Assembly (NCBI GenBank): GCA_001487125.1
Contig: LN913013.1
Location: 496,001-560,000 of the forward strand
From: Gabonibacter massiliensis
GTDB taxonomy: Bacteria > Bacteroidota > Bacteroidia > Bacteroidales > Marinifilaceae
DNA length: 64,000 nucleotides
Reading direction: 5' to 3'
The stretch's first letter is position 1, and the number at the start of each line of letters is the position of its first letter. Under the pieces are notes generated by a model, which saw only the letters and a program-made list of their open reading frames with translations, searched no databases and was not told where the DNA came from. Of the stretch, positions 26,529 through 35,036 are shown one piece after another. The translations under genes were made by a program, and so were the position numbers.

Positions 26529-27323
26529 ATGGATAGAAATAAGCTAAAGGGGAAATTTGCATTAGTGACGGGGGCGAGTTCCGGAATCGGAAAAGAGTAT
26601 GCCCGGGAGTTGGGAGCTATGGGGTACGGATTGGTGCTCGTGAGCAATGAGGAAGAACGTATTCGGGAGGTCGGAGCGGAATTGGCGGCGGAGTATGGAG
26701 TGGAAACTCATCCTTTGTATATGGATTTGGCCGTAACGAATGCGGCGGAGCACCTTTATACGTATTGTAAGGATAGAAATCTGGAGATAGAGGTTTTAGT
26801 GAATAACGCGGGCATATTTAAAATGAGCAAGGTGGTGAATCTTCCTGTTGCCGTTACGGAGAAAATGTTGTTATTGCATATGGTTACGCCTGCTATGTTG
26901 TGTCGGTATTTCGGCGAAGACATGAAGAGTCGGGGTCGGGGGTATATTTTGAATATGTCTTCCATGTCGGCTTGGCTCTCTTATCCGGGAATTTCCCTGT
27001 ATGCCTCTACCAAATGCTTCTTAAAGTGTTTCTCCAGGGCTTTTCGTCTGGAAATGTTGGATTATGGCATTTACGTGACGGTATTATGTCCCGGGGCGAT
27101 AGCGACGGATCTTTATCATTTGAGTAAGCGTTTGCAGAAATTGGCTTTACGTTTGGGAGTTATGATGACTCCGCAAAAATTGGCTCGCCGGGCGATTCGG
27201 GGGATGTTTCGCAAGCGAGCCTGGATGATGCCCGGGTTGGTGAATTATTTTTTTATGTTTTTCTTGTTTTTCCTTCCATTGGGGATGGTCCGGTGGATCA
27301 TGAGAAAAACGAAGATGATATAA
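26529..27323 (+). CDS. Short-chain dehydrogenase with membrane tail, candidate 3-beta-HSDH
   Basis: Classical SDR: TGASSGIG (14-21), NNAG (92-95), Ser144/Ser145, and Tyr158/Lys162 in YASTK. The overall pattern resembles 17-beta-HSD12/DltE-like reductases. The last 30 or so residues (GLVNYFFMFFLFFLPLGMV) are strongly hydrophobic and end in basic residues, which would hold the enzyme at the membrane near the 5-alpha-reductase. 264 residues. It starts 42 nt after the OYE gene. It is the best candidate for the 3-keto to 3-beta-hydroxyl step, although substrate and stereochemistry cannot be read from the sequence. Confidence 0.75.
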   Translation: MDRNKLKGKFALVTGASSGIGKEYARELGAMGYGLVLVSNEEERIREVGAELAAEYGVETHPLYMDLAVTNAAEHLYTYCKDRNLEIEVLVNNAGIFKMSKVVNLPVAVTEKMLLLHMVTPAMLCRYFGEDMKSRGRGYILNMSSMSAWLSYPGISLYASTKCFLKCFSRAFRLEMLDYGIYVTVLCPGAIATDLYHLSKRLQKLALRLGVMMTPQKLARRAIRGMFRKRAWMMPGLVNYFFMFFLFFLPLGMVRWIMRKTKMI

Positions 27324-27371
27324 GAAGTTTATTTTGAAAGTTAATATTGCAACTATATATAACGAGATCGT

Positions 27372-28244
27372 ATGGACAGATGGATTATTGTAACCGGAGC
27401 TAATGGCGGAATGGGCCGGGCCATTACCGAATCGTTGGCAAAGGCCGGGCATCCGGTAGTTATGGCCTGCCGGAATACGGAACGGTCCATGGATATCAGA
27501 AATCGTATCGTGAATGAAAGCGGTAACCGAAAAGTAGAATTGTTGCGTTTGGATTTATCTTCTTTTGACTCTATCCATCGTTTTGTGGAACAGTTGGATG
27601 ATCGGGAAGTGGGGGGATTGGTGAATAATGCGGGTATCATGTGTAAGGAATTTTCCGTCACCCCCGACGGATTAGAGACGACCGTGGGAGTGAATTACGT
27701 GGGCCCTTGGTTATTGACCCGGTTACTGCTGCCTTATATGGGGATAAATAAAATCTCCAGGATCATTAACGTTTCTTCATGTACTTTCCGGATAGGAAAA
27801 ATCGATGAATATTTTTTTGAGCCTGTACGGGAGAATTTTCGTCGTTTTAAGGCTTATTCCGCCTCGAAGCGGGCTATTTTACTGTATACTTCGGAGTTGG
27901 CCGATCGTTTAAAAGAGAAGTCCGTTGTTGTCAACGCCGTGGATCCGGGAGTGGTAAACACGGGAATGATCACGATGCATCAATGGTTCGACCCGCTGGC
28001 CGATCGTTTCTTTCGCCCTTTTATTCAATCTCCGGAAAAGGGTGCTGATACTACTATCTGGTTGACTACTTCAAAAGAGGCAGAGAATTACACGGGATGT
28101 TTCTTTAGGAAAAGAAAAGAGAGAAAACTTCCGGATGATATGTTGGACCGGGAGAACCGCGTACGTTTATGGAAAGCTACGGAGGATTTTTTAGAGAAAA
28201 AGAGAGGAATTCGTTTTCAGGATAAAGTGAGCCTTTCTTTTTAA
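27372..28244 (+). CDS. Retinol-dehydrogenase-like short-chain dehydrogenase
   Basis: SDR of the RDH11/12-like type, 290 residues: TGANGGMG (8-15), Arg34 in ACRN suggesting NADP(H), NNAG (85-88), Ser135/Ser136, and Tyr162/Lys166 in YSASK. RDH-like enzymes act on lipophilic alcohols including steroids. It starts 48 nt after the previous SDR and is the fourth gene of the ring-A row. It may carry out a second hydroxysteroid redox step (for example 3-alpha versus 3-beta, or another carbon); this is inference. Confidence 0.75.
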   Translation: MDRWIIVTGANGGMGRAITESLAKAGHPVVMACRNTERSMDIRNRIVNESGNRKVELLRLDLSSFDSIHRFVEQLDDREVGGLVNNAGIMCKEFSVTPDGLETTVGVNYVGPWLLTRLLLPYMGINKISRIINVSSCTFRIGKIDEYFFEPVRENFRRFKAYSASKRAILLYTSELADRLKEKSVVVNAVDPGVVNTGMITMHQWFDPLADRFFRPFIQSPEKGADTTIWLTTSKEAENYTGCFFRKRKERKLPDDMLDRENRVRLWKATEDFLEKKRGIRFQDKVSLSF

Positions 28245-28277
28245 CCATTATTATGTATTATCTTGATAGGGAATAGA

Positions 28278-28925
28278 ATGAATAAAAAAATGAAATTAGA
28301 AGAGAGATATAAAAATGTCATTGAGTGGTTTAAGGAAAATATGCCGGTAGCCGAGACCGAACTGCTTTATCATGACCCGTTTGAGTTGATCGTGGCGGTG
28401 ATTTTATCGGCCCAATGTACGGATAAGCGGGTGAACATGGTGACGCCGGGGCTTTTGGCCCGTTTCCCGAATGCCGAAGCTATGGCAGTGGCGGAGGTAT
28501 CGGAAATATTCGAATTAATTAAATCCATCTCTTTCCCTAATAATAAATCGAAACATCTTTCCGCGATGGCCAAAAAACTGGTTACCGATTTCGGTGGGGA
28601 AGTTCCCGATGACATGGAAAAATTGCAGACTTTACCGGGTGTGGGCAGGAAGACGGCCAATGTCGTGGAGGCTGTGGCTTTCGGAAAAGCGGCTATGCCC
28701 GTGGATACCCATGTATTTCGGGTATCCGACAGGATCGGATTGACTACTGACGCGAAAACCCCGTTGGAAACGGAGAAACAATTAGTGCAGCACATCCCGA
28801 CCGAAATTCTTTCAACGGCACATCATTGGTTGATATTGCACGGAAGATATGTATGTACGGCCCGTAAACCGAAATGTGAACATTGCGGTATCGCTCCCTA
28901 TTGCCGTTATTACGGGAATAAATAA
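28278..28925 (+). CDS. nth: Endonuclease III
   Basis: DNA glycosylase/AP lyase that removes oxidised pyrimidines. The helix-hairpin-helix LPGVGRKTANVV carries the catalytic Lys, and VDTHVFR the catalytic Asp. The [4Fe-4S] site is complete: CTARKPKCEHCGIAPYC (C-x6-C-x2-C-x5-C). ATG 28278 is preferred over an in-frame TTG at 28263; ATG 28290 is also possible. About 215 residues, normal. It lies 33 nt after the ring-A steroid row on the same strand and could be read with it. Confidence 0.93.
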   Translation: MNKKMKLEERYKNVIEWFKENMPVAETELLYHDPFELIVAVILSAQCTDKRVNMVTPGLLARFPNAEAMAVAEVSEIFELIKSISFPNNKSKHLSAMAKKLVTDFGGEVPDDMEKLQTLPGVGRKTANVVEAVAFGKAAMPVDTHVFRVSDRIGLTTDAKTPLETEKQLVQHIPTEILSTAHHWLILHGRYVCTARKPKCEHCGIAPYCRYYGNK

Positions 28926-28940
28926 TTTTTTTGAACTGAC

Positions 28941-28968
28941 GCAACCTTTTCCGTTTTTCTGCATCTAA
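28941..28968 (+). promoter_or_regulatory. Candidate ECF-sigma-type promoter
   Basis: GCAACC (28941-28946) and GCATCTAA (28961-28968), with about 15 nt between the core elements, resemble promoters read by ECF sigma factors in Bacteroidota rather than the TTTG/TAnnTTTG type. No gene starts directly downstream; a terminator lies 93 nt further on. Confidence 0.4.
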
Positions 28969-28974
28969 GAAATA

Positions 28975-29090
28975 ACTAAGTAATAAAAACGGGAATTTTT
29001 AATTGGATTTGAAAGGTTCATAAATTGATCAAGTCAAAATTAGGGTTAGTAGTAGTGGTAAAGCTGTCTTTTTAGACAGCTTTTCTTTTT
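28975..29090 (+). ncRNA. Candidate small RNA between nth and lipA
   Basis: The segment starts a few bases after an ECF-type promoter (28941-28968) and ends at a strong intrinsic terminator (29061-29090). It contains no start codon with a convincing reading frame. A transcript would be about 115 nt. An alternative is that the promoter match is accidental and the terminator simply belongs to nth. Confidence 0.35.
29061..29090 (+). terminator. Intrinsic terminator upstream of lipA
   Basis: AAGCTGTCT (29061-29069) pairs perfectly with AGACAGCTT (29074-29082) around a TTTT loop and is followed by a T-rich tail. Confidence 0.85.
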
Positions 29091-29108
29091 TATGCTGCGG
29101 AGAAGAGG

Positions 29109-29116
29109 TATATTTG
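29109..29116 (+). promoter_or_regulatory. lipAB promoter -7 box
   Basis: TATATTTG, a full match to TAnnTTTG, with TTTT about 19 nt upstream as a partial -33 element. It lies 22 nt before the lipA ATG. Confidence 0.55.
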
Positions 29117-29138
29117 CCGAAAATTTAAAAGACTTCAT

Positions 29139-29993
29139 ATGGCGTGTTGTAATAGCAGAAGAAAACCGGAATGGTTGAAAATAAAGTTGCCGAAAGGACA
29201 AAATTCAACAGAAGTATTAAATATTGTTCGGGGACATCATTTGCATACGATATGTACGAGCGGAATGTGTCCGAATCAGGGGGAATGTTGGGGAAACGGA
29301 ACGGCCACGTTTATGATCGGGGGAGATGTTTGTACCCGTTCCTGTAAATTTTGTAATGTAAAGACCGGACGTCCGGCACCTTTGGATCCTCAGGAACCGG
29401 ACAATATCGCACGGTCCATACAGTTGCTGAAGTTAAGGCATGCCGTAATTACTTCGGTAGACCGGGACGATGTGGATGATTTGGGTGCTTCTCACTGGGT
29501 GAAGGTTATACAGAAGGTGAAAGAGGTAAATCCGGAGGTTACCATGGAGGTGTTGATACCTGATTTCCAAGGACGGAAAGAGTTGATCCAGCAGGTTATC
29601 GATGCTCGTCCGGATGTGATTTCCCATAATTTAGAGACCGTAAAACGTTTGTCCGACAGGGTCAGAAGCAGGGCTACCTATCCGGTTTCTTTGGAGGTGA
29701 TCAAACAGGTTGCGGATTCCGGGATCGTATCGAAATCCGGTATTATGTTGGGGTTAGGAGAGACGAAAGACGAGATTTTAGAGACGATGGATGATTTATG
29801 CGGCGTGGGCTGTAAGGTCATGACGATTGGCCAGTATTTGCAACCTACGGCTAAAAATTTGGAAGTGAAGGAATACGTTACGCCGGAGGTGTTCGAAGAG
29901 TATCATCGGATTGGTCTGGAGAAAGGGTTTACACACGTGGAGAGCGGTCCGTTGGTAAGGTCCAGTTACCATGCCGAGAAACATGTCAGATAA
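29139..29993 (+). CDS. lipA: Lipoyl synthase
   Basis: Radical-SAM enzyme that inserts two sulfur atoms into protein-bound octanoyl groups. The auxiliary cluster ligands CTSGMCPNQGEC (C-x4-C-x5-C), the radical-SAM motif CTRSCKFCN (C-x3-C-x2-C) and the C-terminal RSSYHAEKH serine ligand are all present. 284 residues. lipB begins one base after its stop, so the two enzymes of lipoate synthesis are co-translated. Confidence 0.96.
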   Translation: MACCNSRRKPEWLKIKLPKGQNSTEVLNIVRGHHLHTICTSGMCPNQGECWGNGTATFMIGGDVCTRSCKFCNVKTGRPAPLDPQEPDNIARSIQLLKLRHAVITSVDRDDVDDLGASHWVKVIQKVKEVNPEVTMEVLIPDFQGRKELIQQVIDARPDVISHNLETVKRLSDRVRSRATYPVSLEVIKQVADSGIVSKSGIMLGLGETKDEILETMDDLCGVGCKVMTIGQYLQPTAKNLEVKEYVTPEVFEEYHRIGLEKGFTHVESGPLVRSSYHAEKHVR

Positions 29994-29994
29994 G

Positions 29995-30669
29995 ATGAAG
30001 AAGACCGTATTTTTAGATATGGGATTGGCGGATTATCGTTCCGTCTGGCAAAAGCAGGAGGAATTGATGGATGGGATCAAAGCCCGTAAACTGAAAGGTG
30101 AAACTACATCCAATTATCTTTTGTTCGTGGAGCATCCTCATGTTTATACTTTGGGAAAGAGCGGGGATTCGGCCCATATGTTGATTGACTCCATTCAGCT
30201 GCGGGCAAAGCAGGCTGAATTCGTGAAAGTAGACCGGGGAGGGGATATTACCTACCACGGCCCGGGCCAATTGGTGGCATACCCGATTTTGGATATGGTT
30301 AATTTCGGATTGGGTGTGAAGGATTACGTGGACCGTTTGGAAGAGGTCGTTATTCAGAGTATAGGTGAATACGGGATTCGAGGAGAACGATTAGCGGGGG
30401 CGACCGGCGTATGGTTGGACGCTATGGGACCGAAGGCTCGTAAAATTTGTGCTATTGGAATCAAATGTTCCCGTTTTGTGACCATGCATGGTTTTGCTTT
30501 GAACGTGAATACCGATATGAATTATTTCAATTACATCCATCCTTGCGGGTTCGTGGATAAGGGTGTTACTTCGATGACTCGGGAGTTGGGACATAAATTG
30601 GTGATGGGAGAGGTGAAGGATGTCGTAAAACGGAAGTTTGAGGAGTTATTCGGGATGGAATGGGAATAA
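29995..30669 (+). CDS. lipB: Octanoyltransferase
   Basis: Transfers octanoyl from acyl carrier protein to lipoyl domains, providing the LipA substrate. It has EHPHVYTLGKSG, RGGDITYHGPGQLVAYP and the catalytic Lys in IGIKCSRFVTMHGFALNV, followed by Cys in HPCGF. The ATG at 29995, just after the lipA stop, is preferred; an in-frame ATG at 29971 would overlap lipA by 23 nt. About 224 residues. Confidence 0.95.
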   Translation: MKKTVFLDMGLADYRSVWQKQEELMDGIKARKLKGETTSNYLLFVEHPHVYTLGKSGDSAHMLIDSIQLRAKQAEFVKVDRGGDITYHGPGQLVAYPILDMVNFGLGVKDYVDRLEEVVIQSIGEYGIRGERLAGATGVWLDAMGPKARKICAIGIKCSRFVTMHGFALNVNTDMNYFNYIHPCGFVDKGVTSMTRELGHKLVMGEVKDVVKRKFEELFGMEWE

Positions 30670-30897
30670 TTTCTTCCCGTACGATGCAAACCGATCTATC
30701 TTGATTTAGTTTTCCGTGATTTTCTATAAAAAGCGAGATCTGTTTCCTTGTAATTAATTGTTTTGTAATGTATTATCGATCATAAATTTATTTTGGTTTC
30801 GGAGTACAGCGAATCATTAATCTCCGTATGTTTGCGTAGTTTTAATGATAAAAAAACAATTTGAACAGAGGAAGATTCTGAAAGGAATCTTGCGATT

Positions 30898-31497
30898 ATG
30901 AAAACAGATGCAGGTGATTTTCCTTCGTCGATGTGTTCCGGGAGGGAAACTTTATTATTACCGAAAGAAGCACGTCCCGTGCGCCTTGAAGGAGACGGAT
31001 TTGTGTTGAGAGAGTGGCGTTTCTCCGATTGTAATTCCTTGGCAGAAAATGCAAATAATGTGAAAGTATGGAATAATGTGATGGATCATTTTCCGCATCC
31101 TTACACGAAACAGGATGCTTTCGATTACATCAGCATGGTCCATTTGTTGCCGGGACCTCCCATGCGCTTTGCCATTGAGATCGAAGGCAGAGCGGTCGGT
31201 AGTATAGGTTTCGGTTCCGAAGGCGATATTGAAAGGATAACGGCCGAGATCGGATATTGGCTGGGAGAAGCTTATTGGGGGAAAGGAATCATGCCTAAGG
31301 TTATAAAAGCGGTTACGGAATATGCTTTTGAGACATTCCCTTTTCAGAAGTTGTATGCCCTGGTATTCGATTTCAATCGGTCTTCCATGCATGTTCTGGA
31401 AAAGGTGGGATATACCTTGGAAGCCGTGTTGCATAAAGCGGCTGTGAAAAACGGTAGGGTAATCGATTTCTATTATTACAGTATACTGCGTTCCTGA
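30898..31497 (+). CDS. GNAT-family N-acetyltransferase (RimJ-like)
   Basis: 199 residues without signal. Acetyltransf_3-type pattern: LREWRFSDCNSLAENANN, IEGRAVGSIGF, EIGYWLGEAYWGKGIMPKV (acetyl-CoA pyrophosphate loop), and NRSSMHVLEKVGYTLEAVLH. The first 30 residues carry an extra leader not needed for the fold, so a later start is possible, but the next in-frame ATG (residue 12) changes little. A TATGTTTG box at 30827-30834 is a plausible promoter -7 element. The substrate may be a protein N-terminus or a small molecule; it cannot be decided here. Confidence 0.85.
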   Translation: MKTDAGDFPSSMCSGRETLLLPKEARPVRLEGDGFVLREWRFSDCNSLAENANNVKVWNNVMDHFPHPYTKQDAFDYISMVHLLPGPPMRFAIEIEGRAVGSIGFGSEGDIERITAEIGYWLGEAYWGKGIMPKVIKAVTEYAFETFPFQKLYALVFDFNRSSMHVLEKVGYTLEAVLHKAAVKNGRVIDFYYYSILRS

Positions 31498-31696
31498 TTT
31501 TTAGAAGGCGATGAAACGGTATGAACGTTTATGGTAGCGTATGAAACTACGATAAGTATCGTCATGTACCTCGGATCGGTACTCGTATTGTTTATAGGCG
31601 TAGGTCTGTTTTCTCCGGTTCCGTATGAATTTCTTTGTGGATTATTTGAATAGAACGGAATAAAGGTTTATTTTTATAATCTAATTGATATTGGGT

Positions 31697-32446
31697 ATGG
31701 ATATGGAACATAAAGTGGAAGTTGAGGTTTGTGCTTATTCATTGGAATCCTGTTTGAATGCGCAAATGGCGGGGGCGGATCGGGTGGAATTGTGTACGGC
31801 TATGTATGACGGGGGATTGACTCCGCCGGCTGCTGCCATCCGAATGGCGAGAGAGTTATTGTCCATCGAATTGTACGTAATGATCCGGCCGCGGGGAGGA
31901 GATTTTTTCTATTCCGATTTAGAATTTCAACAGATGAAAGAGGAGATTCTTTATGCCAAATCTTGCCGTGCGGATGGGGTCGTTTTGGGTATTTTGTCGG
32001 CAGACGGCCGGGTGGATACGGAACGAACGAGGGGGTTAGTGGAGTATGCCGCTCCTTTGAAGGTAACTTTCCATCGGGCGATAGATATGGTCAGAGATAT
32101 GGAAGAGGCGTTGGAAGAGGTGATCCGAGCCGGTTGTTACCGGGTATTGACATCGGGAGGGGAGAGTGACGCGGAGAGAGGAAAAGAGGGTATCCGGCGT
32201 TTAGTCGATTTGGCAAAGGGAAGGATAAAAATTATGGCCGGATCCGGCGTCAACGCTACGAATGCCCCGCGTATAGCAAAAACCGGGGTGGATGCGTTGC
32301 ACATGAGCGGCAAAAATCATAGAGATAGTAAGATGATTTATCGTAACCCGAGGGTATCAATGGGAGGGGTTTCCGGTATTTCCGAGTACGAAGAATATTA
32401 TAGCGATATTGAAAAAATAGAGGCTGTAGTCAAATTGATAAATTAA
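31697..32446 (+). CDS. cutC: CutC family protein
   Basis: TIM-barrel protein of the CutC family, historically linked to copper handling although the biochemical role is still debated. Signatures: VEVCAYSLESCLNAQMAGADRVELC (the family opening, residues about 8-32), IRPRGGDFFYSD, FHRAIDMV, VLTSGGESDAERG and IMAGSGVN. ATG 31697 is chosen over an in-frame TTG at 31685. About 249 residues. It is followed 6 nt later by the aconitase-family gene, so a metabolic role alongside that enzyme should be considered. The copA operon is about 8 kb away and not linked. Confidence 0.9.
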   Translation: MDMEHKVEVEVCAYSLESCLNAQMAGADRVELCTAMYDGGLTPPAAAIRMARELLSIELYVMIRPRGGDFFYSDLEFQQMKEEILYAKSCRADGVVLGILSADGRVDTERTRGLVEYAAPLKVTFHRAIDMVRDMEEALEEVIRAGCYRVLTSGGESDAERGKEGIRRLVDLAKGRIKIMAGSGVNATNAPRIAKTGVDALHMSGKNHRDSKMIYRNPRVSMGGVSGISEYEEYYSDIEKIEAVVKLIN

Positions 32447-32452
32447 TAAATT

Positions 32453-34201
32453 ATGGAACGTACATTTGTAGAGAAAATATTGAATGCACCTGTCGGGAGT
32501 ATTGTTGTTCGGGAACCGGATTATGTTTTAAGCCATGATAACTCGGCCCGGATCCGTAGGATATTCGAACGAATGGGAGGGGAAGACGTGTATTGTCCGA
32601 ATCAATTGGTTATTGTGCTGGATGGAAAAGTATCCGGATTGACGAATGAAATGATCAACGAATATAATTCTATTCGCAATTTTGTGGAAGAACAACATAT
32701 AGAACGTTTCTACGATTGCGACCGGGGCATTTGCCACCAGGTGCTGGCAGATATTGTAAAGCCGGGGATGTTAATCACGGGAAGCGACAGTCATATGGCT
32801 ACAGCCGGGGCTTTTAACTGTTTTGCCATGGGTGTGAATAAGACGGAGACCGCGGCTTTGTGGAAAACGGGGAAGATATGGTTCAGGGTTCCCGAGACCA
32901 TAAAGATTGTTTTAAAAAACAGCTTGTCCGATGGTGTTGTGGCGAAGGATTTGGCTTTGTGGATTATGGGAATACTGAGTGAAATAGAGGTAAACGGACA
33001 GATCGTCGAGTACCATGGAGACGGTGTGGGAAGTTTGTCTATTGCCGATCGGATGACGATAGCCAATGTATCCACGGAAATGGGTATCGAGTGTTCTGTT
33101 TTTCCGCCTGACGACGTATTGGCTGATTATTTTGGAGAACCTGCTGTCCGCGGAATATGGGCGGATAAGGGGGCAAATTATGTCAGGTATATCGAAATCG
33201 ATTTGGCAAAAGTGTTCCCGTTGGTGTTGGATACGGTAAAGGGAGAGATCAGGGGAGTGAACGAAATCGAGGGTATTAAAATACAACAAGGACTGATAGG
33301 AGGATGCGCTGCCGGTCGTTTGGAAGATTTGAGGTTGGCGGCGATGATATTGGACGGAAAACATGTGGCTGATCATTTTCAGCTTTTTATTGTTCCGGCT
33401 TCCCGGGCTATTTATTTACAGGCCATCGAAGAGGGCGTTATCGATATATTGTCCCGTGCCGGAGCTATTATTCTGGGTGCCAGTTGTGGTCCTTGTTTAA
33501 GTGTAGGGCATATGGCTTCTGCCGACAACAGTCGTTTAATTTCGACGACCAATAGTTATTTTATCGGGAATACGGCAACATCGGGTGTAAAGAAATACGT
33601 GGCTTCTCCGGTAACGGTGGCCATGACCGCCATGCGGGGAGAATTGTCGACCGTAATTCATTTTCAGGGTGCCGAATTTAAATGCAGGCCCAAGCCCGAA
33701 GAACAAAGGTGTATAGAAGGGTATGACTATCGCAGGAGAGCGGCCGTTTGGAACTATTCCGATATAGATAATATCTCTTGTCGACAGATATTTTCCGAGA
33801 AATTGACTTATAAGATAACGCATGAGCAGACGGATTTGATTAAACCGGCTCTTTTTGCCGGGTTGGATATGAATTTTTCCGTGGAGGTAAAACCGGGAGA
33901 TCTGATTGTTGCCGGGGAAAATTTCGGATGCGGCGGATTGATCAAACATGCCGTGACGGGATTGATGGCAGTAGGAATACGCTTAATCATAGTGAAGTCG
34001 GTTAACCGTAATTTTTATCGTATGGCAATGAATCACGGGCTGTACATTATCATAAATCGGGAGGTGGCGAAAGACTATACGTCCGGCGATCAATTGACTT
34101 TGGATATGGAAGCCGGGAAAGTATACCTGAATAACCGGGAATATATTTTACCGGAAGTAGACCCGCTTTTTTTCGGATTTCTTGGAAAAAAAATTAGTTG
34201 A
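32453..34201 (+). CDS. Single-chain LeuC-LeuD-like hydro-lyase with altered swivel loop
   Basis: Aconitase-superfamily dehydratase with large and swivel domains fused in one 582-residue chain. The large part (about 1-430) has GSDSH (110-114) and the three cluster cysteines Cys285 (GGCAAGR), Cys345 and Cys348 (SCGPC). The swivel part (about 450-582) has ENFGCGGLIKHA (489-500), where isopropylmalate isomerases and aconitases have NFGxGSSREHA: the substrate-binding Arg is Ile497 and the Glu is Lys498. So it is not a standard LeuCD, and its substrate is uncertain. No leuA or leuB is nearby. It sits between cutC (6 nt) and a secreted nitrilase (21 nt). Confidence 0.8.
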   Translation: MERTFVEKILNAPVGSIVVREPDYVLSHDNSARIRRIFERMGGEDVYCPNQLVIVLDGKVSGLTNEMINEYNSIRNFVEEQHIERFYDCDRGICHQVLADIVKPGMLITGSDSHMATAGAFNCFAMGVNKTETAALWKTGKIWFRVPETIKIVLKNSLSDGVVAKDLALWIMGILSEIEVNGQIVEYHGDGVGSLSIADRMTIANVSTEMGIECSVFPPDDVLADYFGEPAVRGIWADKGANYVRYIEIDLAKVFPLVLDTVKGEIRGVNEIEGIKIQQGLIGGCAAGRLEDLRLAAMILDGKHVADHFQLFIVPASRAIYLQAIEEGVIDILSRAGAIILGASCGPCLSVGHMASADNSRLISTTNSYFIGNTATSGVKKYVASPVTVAMTAMRGELSTVIHFQGAEFKCRPKPEEQRCIEGYDYRRRAAVWNYSDIDNISCRQIFSEKLTYKITHEQTDLIKPALFAGLDMNFSVEVKPGDLIVAGENFGCGGLIKHAVTGLMAVGIRLIIVKSVNRNFYRMAMNHGLYIIINREVAKDYTSGDQLTLDMEAGKVYLNNREYILPEVDPLFFGFLGKKIS

Positions 34202-34222
34202 TAAGTATACAATAGTTTTATT

Positions 34223-35020
34223 ATGATATTTCGATTATGTATTCTGTGTTTATGTTTGAGTTGGTGTGGGGAGATAAAAGCACAACAAGTTCGACAAAAA
34301 AGCGGCTTAAGAGTCGGTTTGGTACAAGCTTCTCTGGCTTGGGGAGATGTTGAAGAGAATTTAAAAGCATTTAGCAGGAGGATATCGCAAAGCAAGAAAG
34401 GGGATGTGATTATCTTACCCGAATTATTTGCTTCCGGATGTCTGATGAAGAAGAGGGATAAACAGGAGTCTTTAAGTGAAAAAGTACGGATCGCTTCTTA
34501 TTTTACTCGCGTTACGGATTCTCTGAAACAATGGTCTGCCCGTACGGGAGCCTTACTTATGGGATCGACGGTGTACGATGAAAATGGGAAATTTTATAAT
34601 CGATTGATCGTGGCTTTTCCGGACGGTATCTGTCGTTTTTACGACAAACATAATTGTTTTAGAATGGGCGGTTATACTCCGGGAGAGAAGCAGTTGTTTT
34701 TTGAATACAAAGGGTATAAAATAGCCACTTATATATGTTATGATTTGCGTTTTCCGGAATGGAGTAAAAATACGGAAGGTTACGATATGGCTGTTTATGT
34801 AGCCAATTGGCCGGAGTCTCGTCAAAAAGATTGGGAGACCTTGTTGCGGGAACGGGCCGTAGAAAACAAAGCGTATATCGCGGGTGTAAATTGTTGCGGT
34901 ACTGATCCAAACGGATTGAAATATGCCGGTGGATCACGGGTATTGAATCCCGATGGGAAGGTGTTGGGAGAGTGCCGTGATTTTACCGACGAAATTGTTT
35001 GGGTCGATATTGATAATTAG
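34223..35020 (+). CDS. Secreted nitrilase-superfamily amidohydrolase
   Basis: Carbon-nitrogen hydrolase with the complete Glu-Lys-Cys triad: Glu67 (LPELFASG), Lys142 (YDKHNCF) and Cys172 (ICYDLRFPEW). The sequence is nearest to the omega-amidase/YafV branch. The first 20 residues (MIFRLCILCLCLSWCGEIKA) form a signal peptide, which is unusual for a family that is normally cytoplasmic; a periplasmic location follows. 265 residues. Third gene of the cutC row. Substrate unknown; removal of an amide from a dicarboxylic acid monoamide would fit the family. Confidence 0.82.
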   Translation: MIFRLCILCLCLSWCGEIKAQQVRQKSGLRVGLVQASLAWGDVEENLKAFSRRISQSKKGDVIILPELFASGCLMKKRDKQESLSEKVRIASYFTRVTDSLKQWSARTGALLMGSTVYDENGKFYNRLIVAFPDGICRFYDKHNCFRMGGYTPGEKQLFFEYKGYKIATYICYDLRFPEWSKNTEGYDMAVYVANWPESRQKDWETLLRERAVENKAYIAGVNCCGTDPNGLKYAGGSRVLNPDGKVLGECRDFTDEIVWVDIDN

Positions 35021-35036
35021 AATTTTGTGGTTCAAT

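Noticed and set aside
32453-34201. Plain annotation as leuCD
   Set aside because: The swivel-loop Arg and Glu are missing and no other leucine genes are nearby.
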